From Nitrospira sp. ND1 (GTDB taxonomy: Bacteria > Nitrospirota > Nitrospiria > Nitrospirales > Nitrospiraceae), in the NCBI RefSeq assembly GCF_900170025.1, contig NZ_FWEX01000005.1, positions 481,073 to 545,072 of the forward strand: a stretch of 64,000 nt of DNA. The letters run 5' to 3'. Within the stretch, counting starts at the first letter, position 1, and every line of letters begins with the position of its first letter. The translations under genes and the position numbers were made by a program. Below the pieces are notes generated by a model. That model ran no database searches. It saw only the letters and a program-made list of their open reading frames with translations, and had not been told where the DNA came from. This document shows positions 29,736-37,360 of the stretch, piece by piece.

Positions 29736-29822
29736 GAGACGTGAAAGGTTAAACGTGAAACGTAAGTGCCCTCGTCTCGACTCTCTACCGTCTGACGTTT
29801 TACGTTTGACGTTTCACGTCCG
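29736..29822. repeat. ACGTGAAACGT-type inverted repeat in an operon spacer
   Basis: GACGTGAAAGGTTAAACGTG on the left is matched imperfectly by the reverse complement of ACGTTTTACGTTTGACGTTTCACGTC on the right, which would give a long imperfect hairpin. The same ACGTTTCACGT-like words occur at about 21190, 31500, 33315, 53625 and 58420. It occupies the only sizeable gap in this part of the cluster. Confidence 0.6.
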
Positions 29823-29831
29823 GGAGCAAGC

Positions 29832-30677
29832 GTGACCTTCGCTGAACGCATGTTGCGGATCGACCGGCGGATCATCTTTCTGGTGATCGGCCTCTGCACG
29901 CTCCTGCCGCTGCTCTTTCCCGTGGGACTGCCCATCAAGATCTCCTCGGAAGTGCGGGGCGTCTACGATTACATCGAGGCTTTACCCGAGGGGTCGGTCT
30001 TCCTGTTGTCGCTGGATTTCGATCCTGCATCCAAACCCGAGCTCTATCCGCAGGCCATCGCAATTTTGCGCCATGCCTTCAAGAAAAATTTGCGCGTAGT
30101 CGGCATGACCCTCTGGGTGTCCGGCACCGGGTTGGCCGATCAAATCCTGTCGCAAACCGCGAAGGAAGCGGGCAAGGAAAACGGGAAGGACTATGTCTTC
30201 CTGGGATGGAGTCCCGGCGGCAGCGCCGTCATCCTGAACATGGGACAGGACCTCTACAACGCCTTCCCGGCGGACTATGGCGGCAAGGCAACCAAGGGCC
30301 TGCCGGTGCTGGCCGGAGTGCAGAACCTGCGCGATGTGACCTATGCAGTGAGTTTGGGCGCAGGCAACCCCGGGGTCGAAGCCTGGTACGTCTTCGGCAA
30401 AGACAAGTACAAGTTCGAACTCGGCGGCGGCTGTACCGGCGTCATCGCGCCCGGCCTCTATCCGCTGCTCAGAAGCGGCCAGATCAACGGGTTGATCGGC
30501 GGGTTGCGCGGAGCGGCGGAATACGAAACCTTGATCGGGCAGAAGGGGAAAGCGGTCGCCGGCATGGATGCGCAATCGGCCACGCACCTCGCCATCATCG
30601 TGCTCGTCGCCATCTGTAACATCTTCTACTTTACGTTGCGGCGGCAGCAGCGCCGGCACGACGGGTTAGGGTCGTAG
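29832..30677 (+). CDS. Membrane-anchored protein of the DUF6754 cluster
   Basis: 281 aa. One N-terminal transmembrane helix (~15-33) and one C-terminal helix (~252-268) flank a ~210-residue soluble alpha/beta domain. That domain has Gly-rich loops (GWSPGGSAVILNMG, GGGCTGVIAPGLYPLL). The topology places the soluble part on one face of the membrane, probably the cytoplasm if the basic C-tail (RRQQRRHD) is inside. Unrecognised. Confidence 0.7.
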   Translation: MTFAERMLRIDRRIIFLVIGLCTLLPLLFPVGLPIKISSEVRGVYDYIEALPEGSVFLLSLDFDPASKPELYPQAIAILRHAFKKNLRVVGMTLWVSGTGLADQILSQTAKEAGKENGKDYVFLGWSPGGSAVILNMGQDLYNAFPADYGGKATKGLPVLAGVQNLRDVTYAVSLGAGNPGVEAWYVFGKDKYKFELGGGCTGVIAPGLYPLLRSGQINGLIGGLRGAAEYETLIGQKGKAVAGMDAQSATHLAIIVLVAICNIFYFTLRRQQRRHDGLGS

Positions 30678-30681
30678 CCGC

Positions 30682-31437
30682 ATGGATCTTTCCTTCGACG
30701 TCATACTCGGCGCCTGGATCGCCACAGGGTTGACCCTCTTCATCCTGTCGTTCCTGTACGAGGACAATCCGCTGTTCAAGCTGGCTGAGCACCTGTACGT
30801 CGGCGTGTCGCTCGGCTATACGATTGTCAAAACCTACGACACAGTGGTCATGACCCTCATCCTGCGCCCGATCCTCGACAAGGGCGAATGGTCGCTGCTG
30901 ATCCCGGTCGCCATCGGCATGCTCATGCTGACCCGGTATGTGCCCAAAGCCGCCTGGCTCTCGCGCTATGCCTTCGCCTTTATCGTGGGCATCGGCGCCG
31001 GTCTCGCCATCCCCCGCACCATTTCGTCGTTTATTCTGAAGCAGATCGAAGACACGGTTCGCCCGCTCCTGGCTATGGCCCCGGGCGGCGGCATCACGTT
31101 CGACTATTCGCTGTTGAATCCCGCGAGCCATGTGAACGCCATCATCATTTTGATCGGAGTGGTGTCCGTCCTGTTCTATTTTTTCTTCTCGGTAGAACAT
31201 TCCGGACCGGGCAAGGCTGTCGCGCGCGCCGGCATCCTCTTTCTGATGATCTCCTTCGGCGCAGCCTTCGGGTATACCGTTATGGCCCGCATGTCGCTCC
31301 TGATCGGCCGCCTGACGGACCTGATCGAATTCTCCGACGCCTCCTACGGACGCCCCACACTCTGGCTCGTCCTCTTGACCGTCGCCACCCTCATCGTGCT
31401 GAGCCGGCGCGGCAGCGCCCATCCGCCGAAACAGTAG
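30682..31437 (+). CDS. Multi-spanning membrane protein of the DUF6754 cluster
   Basis: 251 aa with about seven hydrophobic helices (residues ~7-25, 34-52, 73-90, 96-113, 152-170, 182-202, 225-243). It starts 4 bp after the previous stop. A conserved-looking polar patch GITFDYSLLNPASHVNAIIIL lies in the middle. No family recognised. Confidence 0.7.
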   Translation: MDLSFDVILGAWIATGLTLFILSFLYEDNPLFKLAEHLYVGVSLGYTIVKTYDTVVMTLILRPILDKGEWSLLIPVAIGMLMLTRYVPKAAWLSRYAFAFIVGIGAGLAIPRTISSFILKQIEDTVRPLLAMAPGGGITFDYSLLNPASHVNAIIILIGVVSVLFYFFFSVEHSGPGKAVARAGILFLMISFGAAFGYTVMARMSLLIGRLTDLIEFSDASYGRPTLWLVLLTVATLIVLSRRGSAHPPKQ

Positions 31438-31582
31438 GCACCTGGCTGACACCCGGTGCCGTCGTTCGCGATTCGTGCCAAGACACGCATCTTCTTTCCT
31501 CACGAGAGACGTTTCACCTTTCACGTTTTACCTTTCACGACGGGCTTGCCCACCTTGCGCCTGAGAAGTTGCCTCCGCTACA

Positions 31583-32845
31583 ATGCCGCTCATTATGGAA
31601 TCAACGCCGACCATCGCCGCCAAAGATCCCGCACAATACCCGCTGTTGCGTAACCTACAATTCTCGCCCATCAAGGAAGGGGAGGAGCAGTACATCGTCC
31701 TCTGGGACCCGACCGGGTTGAGCAAGGAACGACTGGTCCTGCCGTTGAATTATTTCTTCATCGTCCAGCATCTCGACGGGGAGCACAGCGTCCAGGACAT
31801 CGGCGCGATCTACCTGAAGCGGTTCGGCGAGTTCCTGATGCCGAATAAGGTCGAGCAGCTACTGGCCGATCTGGATACGAAGTTATTCCTGGAAGGGACG
31901 CGCACCGAACAGGCCAAGCAACAGGCGTTGACCGCCTATCGCCAAGCGCCCGCCCGATTGCCGCAGTTTTCAGGCCGCAGTTACGAAGCCGACGCCGCCA
32001 AACTGCGCGCCCAGATCAACGGCTTCTTCACCTCCAAGGAAGGACCGGAGGTCAAGGCATCCGAACATGCAGGCAAGCTCATCAAGGGGCTCGTCGCACC
32101 GACCTACGAACTGAAGCACGCCGGACCGATCTATGCCTGGGCCTATAAGGAATTGCAGGAAGCCCAGCAACCGGACCTGTACGTGCTCATCGGCACCGCC
32201 TACTCGGGGCTCGAACAACCAGTGGCGATGACGGACAAGGATTTCGAGACACCATTGGGGCTCGTGAAGGTCGAACGCGCGGTCACCGATCGCCTACGCG
32301 AGCAGATTCCTTCAGCCTTTACCGACGAATTGGCACATCACAATGAACATGCATTGGAATTTCAGCTGCCGTTCCTGCAAGAGAGTCTCGGCAAGGACCG
32401 GCCGTTTACGATTGTTCCGATCCTCACGTCGTTTTCGGCGGACAGCCTGCGCGATCCGCAAATACGGGAGCAGGTCGAGACGTTTCTTCAGGCCTTGAAG
32501 GACGCCCTCGTGGCCACCGGCAAGACTTACTGTGTGGTCGTGGGCGCGGAACTGGCCCACATCGGCATGCGATACGGCGACTCGGCGCCGCCGACGGATT
32601 TCTCCTTCCACCGCTGCATGCAGATCGATCTCGAGATGCTCAAGCATGTCGAGAACCGTGACCCGGAAGAGTTCGCGAAGTTCATCCAGAAAGAAAACGA
32701 TCAACGCCGCATCTCCGGCTTCTCGCCGATCTACTCGCTGCTGCGTTTGATTCAAGCGGAGACGGGGCAGGTGTTACGGTACGATCGTGGCATCACGGAT
32801 CAGTATAATTCGACGGTGACGTATGCCAGCATGGCCTTCTTCTAG
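31583..32845 (+). CDS. Memo-like (AmmeMemoRadiSam system protein B) with an N-terminal PqqD-like domain
   Basis: 420 aa. The first ~100 residues look like a PqqD/RRE-type winged helix (PLNYFFIVQHLDGEHSVQDI). Residues ~170-420 match the Memo family: KHAGPIYAWAYKEL, ALEFQLPFLQ and VVVGAELAHIGMRYGD. The usual second ligand motif (GxxHxG) reads GTAYSG, so one metal ligand appears lost. AmmeMemoRadiSam A and the radical-SAM partner are absent here. It lies 145 bp after the membrane genes and may belong to that cluster. ATG 31595 is an alternative start. Confidence 0.75.
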   Translation: MPLIMESTPTIAAKDPAQYPLLRNLQFSPIKEGEEQYIVLWDPTGLSKERLVLPLNYFFIVQHLDGEHSVQDIGAIYLKRFGEFLMPNKVEQLLADLDTKLFLEGTRTEQAKQQALTAYRQAPARLPQFSGRSYEADAAKLRAQINGFFTSKEGPEVKASEHAGKLIKGLVAPTYELKHAGPIYAWAYKELQEAQQPDLYVLIGTAYSGLEQPVAMTDKDFETPLGLVKVERAVTDRLREQIPSAFTDELAHHNEHALEFQLPFLQESLGKDRPFTIVPILTSFSADSLRDPQIREQVETFLQALKDALVATGKTYCVVVGAELAHIGMRYGDSAPPTDFSFHRCMQIDLEMLKHVENRDPEEFAKFIQKENDQRRISGFSPIYSLLRLIQAETGQVLRYDRGITDQYNSTVTYASMAFF

Positions 32846-32847
32846 GT

Positions 32848-32971
32848 CAGGCTGCTGAAAAAGCCCGTCACCTGCGTTCTCAGCTCGACAAAATCCTCAA
32901 CGTAGCCAGAGGCTACGCCTCCGGTTTTCTCTCGCCTGCGGCCTTGTTGGACGGACTTTTTGAGCAGTCTG
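32848..32971 (-). repeat. Inverted-repeat element, copy 4 (reverse orientation)
   Basis: 124 bp. The left end CAGGCTGCTGAAAAAGCCCGTC pairs with the reverse complement of the right end (CAGACTGCTCAAAAAGTCCGTC), three mismatches in 22. The TGCGGCCTTG box is near the right end, so the element is inverted relative to copies 1-3. It starts 2 bp after the Memo-like stop and could act as its terminator. Confidence 0.85.
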
Positions 32972-33059
32972 CGCCGGAAGTCACGCCGTCATCCTAGGTA
33001 CGCCTCGCTCCTTCGCTAGCTGCGGCCTAGCGGGACAATCGTTTTGACCGTTCTGCGGG

Positions 33060-33229
33060 CAGGCTGCTGAAAAATCCCCCTACCTTCGCTCTCGGCTCAC
33101 CAAAATCCTCAACGTACCCCCATGGGAAAAGAGCCTGTCCCGGCAGGCGAAGGGTGGGCGGGTAAGAATGTCACGCCTCCGGTTTTGCCTTACTTGCGGC
33201 CTCGGTAGACGGCTTTGTTGAGCAGCCTG
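33060..33229 (-). repeat. Inverted-repeat element, copy 5 (reverse orientation)
   Basis: 170 bp between CAGGCTGCTGAAAAA and TTGTTGAGCAGCCTG. It contains AAAATCCTCAACGTA, as copy 4 does. The 22 bp after both copies are identical (GCGCCGGAAGTCACGCCGTC...), so copies 4 and 5 look like a duplicated block. Confidence 0.82.
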
Positions 33230-33352
33230 CGCCGGAAGTCACGCCGTCATTCTCGAATCGCCTCGCTCCATGAATGGAGCCCGAAGCTACGCTTCAGTCT
33301 TCCTGCCTCGACGAGTCACGTTTTACGTCTGATGTTTGACGACACTCGGCTG

Positions 33353-33557
33353 CAGGCTGTTCAGAAAGGCCGTCCAGCAAGGCCGCAGGAAGCACGGCGA
33401 CTGAGGAGGTACATACCAAACTTCGTTTGACCCGTTCGCCGTGACAGATACTCTTGGCGAACGGATATACTCCACCAGTAGTCCCGTTTTATCTCCCATA
33501 CGTCGCAGGGAGACGTGCGACCGAGAACGCCGCTGGGCGGTCTTTCTGAGCAGCCTG
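33353..33557 (+). repeat. Inverted-repeat element, copy 6 (long form)
   Basis: 205 bp. CAGGCTGTTCAGAAAGGCCG pairs with CGGTCTTTCTGAGCAGCCTG (two mismatches). The inner hairpin CCGTTCGCC (33432-33440) / GGCGAACGG (33455-33463) is the counterpart of that in copy 2 with one compensating base-pair change. It is directly followed by a different palindromic element at 33558. Confidence 0.87.
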
Positions 33558-33754
33558 CTAGCCCGCATGATTCATGACGGTTCGTCGCGAAATTGCGGAG
33601 TCACAAAGCGAGACGGACGCGCGGAGCCGTGAGGGAGGAAGGCATCCTTGAACAGGATGTCGACCGACCGAGCGGCGAGCCCGCCCGCCGACAGGCTAGT
33701 CGCAGCTGCGAATCCGCGATTGCAGCAGAAGCGCTCATGAATCATGCGGGCTAG
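33558..33754. repeat. Second inverted-repeat element with perfect 20-bp ends
   Basis: 197-bp unit with ends CTAGCCCGCATGATTCATGA (33558-33577) and its exact reverse complement (33735-33754). There is no coding capacity and no similarity to the eight-copy family. Its outer CTAG supplies the stop codon of the lipoprotein gene on the minus strand. MITE-like by structure. Confidence 0.82.
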
Positions 33755-34143
33755 TAAGCGGGCATGCCGCCGGCCGGATCGGTATATCTGGTGGGTGTGG
33801 TGAAGCGATCCCAGGTGGTGACGACGCCTTCCTCGAAGTACACACGAAACGCGCTGGTCACGCAGGCATCCCGGCCGATGGGCGGGTAGAGCCAGACTGT
33901 GACCATCCGGCCTTCGTCCTCCACGTCTTTTTTACACACCGGCGACCCGCGCGCGAGATAGACCTGATCCTGGTTCATGCCGCGCAGGATCTTCCCGCGA
34001 TCGATGGCCCAGCGCATGCCTTCAGGATAGGACGGATAGTGGTCGGTCATCAGTCGATGACGTTCCGTGTCGCATCCGGACAGCGCTACGGCCAGCAGGA
34101 GAATGCTGTTGCGAAGGATCGCACGCAACGGAGACATCAGCAT
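33751..34143 (-). CDS. BamE/SmpA-like outer membrane lipoprotein
   Basis: 130 aa with a lipoprotein signal (ILLLAVALSGC, Cys near residue 24). The mature part has the BamE-type pattern ILRGMNQDQVYLARGSP followed by VTVWLYPP. BamE supports the BAM complex, but other small lipoproteins share this fold, so the role is open. The stop codon lies inside the terminal repeat of the 33558 element, so the original C-terminus may have been changed. Confidence 0.72.
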   Translation of the reverse strand: MLMSPLRAILRNSILLLAVALSGCDTERHRLMTDHYPSYPEGMRWAIDRGKILRGMNQDQVYLARGSPVCKKDVEDEGRMVTVWLYPPIGRDACVTSAFRVYFEEGVVTTWDRFTTPTRYTDPAGGMPAY

Positions 34144-34302
34144 GCACTCCGAGTCACATGAGGCATCAGGCAGCCGGCATATTGGAGGAAGGTTCGAGAG
34201 AGCACAAGACGATATAGGGGAACATGAGGCCCCGGAGGCCGGATGAGACGTTCAGCGGTGATGGGAAGCAAACTGTAGGGCCTTTAGCCATGCTCGCTGC
34301 CG

Positions 34303-34824
34303 CTACTCCTTCACCGTCACTTTCATGCGAATCGCTTCGAGCGGGTTGTCGCGCTCGTCGCAGGGCAGCTTCGCAATCATGTCGATGATTTCGATGCCCC
34401 GGATGATTTCGCCGAAGATCGAATAGCGACGATCCAATCCGCCGTTATCCTGCAGCGAGATAAAGAACTGCGACCCGTTGTCGTTGAAATCGCGGGTGCT
34501 GTTGCCGTCGCGCGGCATTTTCGCCATGGAGATGGCCCCGCGTTTGTGCGGCCGGTCGTTCGGCTCGGGATTCAAGAAGTAGCCTGGTCCGCCGGTGCCG
34601 TGCAGCATCCGGTCGGGTGTCTTGCTCAGCGGATCGCCGCCCTGGATGATGAAGCCCGGCACCACGCGATGAAACGTGGTGTCGTCGTAGAAGCCCATCT
34701 TGGCCAGGTTGATGAAATTTTCGACATGGCGTGGCGCATCGTCCGGGTAGAACTTAATCCTGATCTCCCCGAACTTCGTAATGATCGTGGCACGAGGATC
34801 TTTTTTCTGAAATTGCATAATCAT
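34303..34824 (-). CDS. Cyclophilin-type peptidyl-prolyl cis-trans isomerase
   Basis: 173 aa from ATG 34824; ATG 34818 is also possible. Cyclophilin motifs in order: FHRVVPGFIIQGGDP with the catalytic Arg, NGSQFFISL, and YSIFGEIIRG. No signal peptide, so cytoplasmic. Monocistronic by appearance. Confidence 0.93.
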   Translation of the reverse strand: MIMQFQKKDPRATIITKFGEIRIKFYPDDAPRHVENFINLAKMGFYDDTTFHRVVPGFIIQGGDPLSKTPDRMLHGTGGPGYFLNPEPNDRPHKRGAISMAKMPRDGNSTRDFNDNGSQFFISLQDNGGLDRRYSIFGEIIRGIEIIDMIAKLPCDERDNPLEAIRMKVTVKE

Positions 34825-35039
34825 GGGACCAAATCTAACAGGGCGGGGATTCCAACGGCAAGAGGGGCGGATCCCGCATGCACCGGACGGCGAGTCACGA
34901 ACCACAACCTCCGTTTTGACAGGCGTGATTTCTCACAGTGAACGGCGTATTCTCTGCCGAAACCATCGAGCCGCCGATGACCGGGCTTAGCGGAGGGTTA
35001 CGCCCAATGGAAACACAGGCGGGAACTCACCTGCACCCG

Positions 35040-35230
35040 CAGGCTGCTCAACAAAGCCGTCCAGCAAGGCTGCAGCGTGAGACCAGGGACACTACAATTG
35101 TTCGCAGGCTGTTCAGAACGGCTGTCCGGCAAGGCCGCAGGAAGCACGGCGACTGAGGCGTACCCTTGCGGTACGTCGCAGGGAGACGTGCGACCGGGAA
35201 CGCCGCCGGCAGTCTTTATCGACAGCATGC
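35040..35230 (+). repeat. Inverted-repeat element, copy 7, with a second nested left end
   Basis: A left end CAGGCTGCTCAACAAAGCC at 35040 is followed 65 bp later by a second left end CAGGCTGTTCAGAACGGC at 35105. A GTACCCTTGCGGTAC hairpin and the right end near 35230 follow. One copy appears to have inserted into, or recombined with, another. The element ends 12 bp before the MBL hydrolase start. The 200 bp to its left hold nothing else I can support. Confidence 0.78.
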
Positions 35231-35242
35231 GAGGGAGGGCCT

Positions 35243-36772
35243 ATGCCTGACACAATGGTGCTGAATGTCGATCTGGCGGATGTGTGGGAGGAACGGGGAC
35301 GGAAGAAGCTCATCCGGACCATTGCCTGGGGCGACGAAGTCACGGTCCTCAAAGTAGCCGCGACTCACCTGGAGGTCGGCATTACCGTCTTTCGCGAGAA
35401 ACCGGACGGCAGCATCCTACCCGAATCCATCACCGGCTATATCGAACCGACAAAATCGTCCGGCCTCAAAATCGCCACTCTCACCAAACCCCTCGCAGAC
35501 AATCAGGTCCTGAAGGTCAATTTCGTCGATGTCCAGCAGGGCGACGGCTCGGTGATCGAATCGCCGGACGGGAAGATCATCCTGGTCGATGGGGGAGACA
35601 ACCAGATGTTCGCGCGGTACCTGGCCGGACGATTTCGAGGGACCACGGCAGAGAACCCACAACCCATCGACTGCATCCTCGTCACTCATGGAGATGCGGA
35701 CCATTTCGCCGGCCTTCCCGAGATTCTCAAGTCGGAAACGAACAAGGTGAAGCGCAAACGCCTCTTCATGCAGCCGAAGCGGGTCTATCACAACGGCATC
35801 GTGAAGCGCCCGAGCAAGATGAACAACAAGGCCGTTCCTGACACCAAGCTGCTGGGCCCGACCAAAACGATCAACGGACAACTCTATCTCACGGGGCTGG
35901 AAGACAATCTGCTCGACGTGGCCGATGCGGAGATGAACGAGCCGTTTCGAGAATGGAAAAACACCTTGGCCACCTACAACAGCCGGAGTGAAGTAGCGTT
36001 CCGGCGTCTCCAGTTCGGAGACAACCAGGCCTTTGAGTTTTTCAATCGGGGCGATCTGCGCATCGAGACCTTGGGGCCGATGACCGCCACCGTGGGCGGA
36101 CAACCGGCGCTGAAGTTTCTCGGGGAACCCCCGAAAGGACCGAGGATCGGGCATGACTCGCTGAGCGACAGCGACGAAGGCTTCACCGGCCACTCTGCCT
36201 CCCACACCATCAACGGCCATTCGATCGTGTTGCGTCTGAGTTACGGCGGGTTCAGCTTTCTGTTTTCAGGCGATCTCAACGATGAAGCCAGCCGGACTCT
36301 GGCGCGGGAACACAACCGGGGCAACCTCAACTTACGATCGGAAGTGTTCAAGGTGCCGCATCATGGGTCGGCCGATTTTTCCGGCGCCTTCATTCAAGCC
36401 GTCTCGCCGATCGTGAGCGTCGTGTCGAGTGGGGACGAGAGCGCGCGCAAAGAATACATCCATCCGCGAGCTACCCTCATGGGAGCGTTGGGCAAATGGT
36501 CGCGAGTGCCCGAACCGCTCATCTTTGTGACCGAGTTGGTCGCGTTCTTTGAGGAGGAAGGCCCGTCCCGTCTGCAGGACGAGAAGAAGGCCAAGAAACG
36601 GGGACCATTCTACGGATTCAGCCGCACCGCCTACGGCCTCGTGAAAACACGCACAGACGGCACACGCCTGTTCGTCTATACCGACAGCGGAAACGTCCAG
36701 ATGAAGGAGGCCTACGCCTATGCCCTGGATACCTCCGGGGTACCGCAGCCCTCTGAGGTTACTCGCGCCTGA
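35243..36772 (+). CDS. ComEC-like MBL-fold metallohydrolase
   Basis: 509 aa, soluble. A ~75-residue N-terminal beta domain precedes a metallo-beta-lactamase fold of the ComEC/Rec2 hydrolase type: VNFVDVQQGDGSVIE, VDGGD, the metal motif THGDADHFAGL and FKVPHHGSADF. Long insertions separate the metal motifs. Stand-alone proteins of this kind are often hydrolases or nucleases of unknown substrate. GGGAGG precedes the ATG. It sits at the edge of the restriction-modification region, so a defence role is possible but unproven. Confidence 0.82.
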   Translation: MPDTMVLNVDLADVWEERGRKKLIRTIAWGDEVTVLKVAATHLEVGITVFREKPDGSILPESITGYIEPTKSSGLKIATLTKPLADNQVLKVNFVDVQQGDGSVIESPDGKIILVDGGDNQMFARYLAGRFRGTTAENPQPIDCILVTHGDADHFAGLPEILKSETNKVKRKRLFMQPKRVYHNGIVKRPSKMNNKAVPDTKLLGPTKTINGQLYLTGLEDNLLDVADAEMNEPFREWKNTLATYNSRSEVAFRRLQFGDNQAFEFFNRGDLRIETLGPMTATVGGQPALKFLGEPPKGPRIGHDSLSDSDEGFTGHSASHTINGHSIVLRLSYGGFSFLFSGDLNDEASRTLAREHNRGNLNLRSEVFKVPHHGSADFSGAFIQAVSPIVSVVSSGDESARKEYIHPRATLMGALGKWSRVPEPLIFVTELVAFFEEEGPSRLQDEKKAKKRGPFYGFSRTAYGLVKTRTDGTRLFVYTDSGNVQMKEAYAYALDTSGVPQPSEVTRA

Positions 36773-36933
36773 TCGGCAGGTGTTGCTCAAGGCCCTCCGG
36801 ACGAGCCGCTACTCTTCCCCCCACGAGATACGCTTCACGAACAACGATAGACGATAATTTTTGTCTCCTGTGACCCCGGATGTCACGGTCATCGAGTACA
36901 GTAGCCGGTGAACGACAGAAGGGGAGGGCGGCG

Positions 36934-37185
36934 ATGCGATCTACAAGGCTTCCGGCGATATTTATGCTTCTGGCGTCGACCTCAACAGCCTGGGCAGAGC
37001 CGGGGTTCGATGAAAAGTACCAGCGGGACTTCAACATCTTCAATCCCATCAACCAATTCAATCCGAACAATCCGTTCAACCCCATCAATCGGTATCGCCC
37101 GGAGAATCCGCTGAACCCGATCAACAAGTACAACCCCAACACGCCCTTTGCGCCGTTGGATGGGGGAGGCGGGTGGAAGCGATGA
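36934..37185 (+). CDS. Small secreted Asn/Pro-repeat protein
   Basis: 83 aa from ATG 36934 (GGGGAGGG upstream). The signal peptide (IFMLLASTSTAWA) is cut before EPGFDE. The mature ~60 residues contain a degenerate tandem repeat NPINxF/Y-NPNNPF (NPINQFNPNNPFNPINRY and so on) and end in GGGGW. No cysteines. Unrecognised. Confidence 0.65.
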   Translation: MRSTRLPAIFMLLASTSTAWAEPGFDEKYQRDFNIFNPINQFNPNNPFNPINRYRPENPLNPINKYNPNTPFAPLDGGGGWKR

Positions 37186-37360
37186 GGCGACTCATGCCTT
37201 TCCCGATTCCAGCGAGAGACGCTTCACGTCCCTCGACACCTAGGCACCAACCAGTCGCTTTTGCCGGTAAAAACGCGGGTGATTAAAAGACACGAACAGG
37301 GTATTCTGCGGCCGCAATCAGGCAAGTATTGAGTTCCAATCGGAGAAGGATAAGTACGCA

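Noticed and set aside
32848-33557. CRISPR array
   Set aside because: The repeats are long, palindromic, of both orientations and irregularly spaced, with no uniform spacers and no cas genes.
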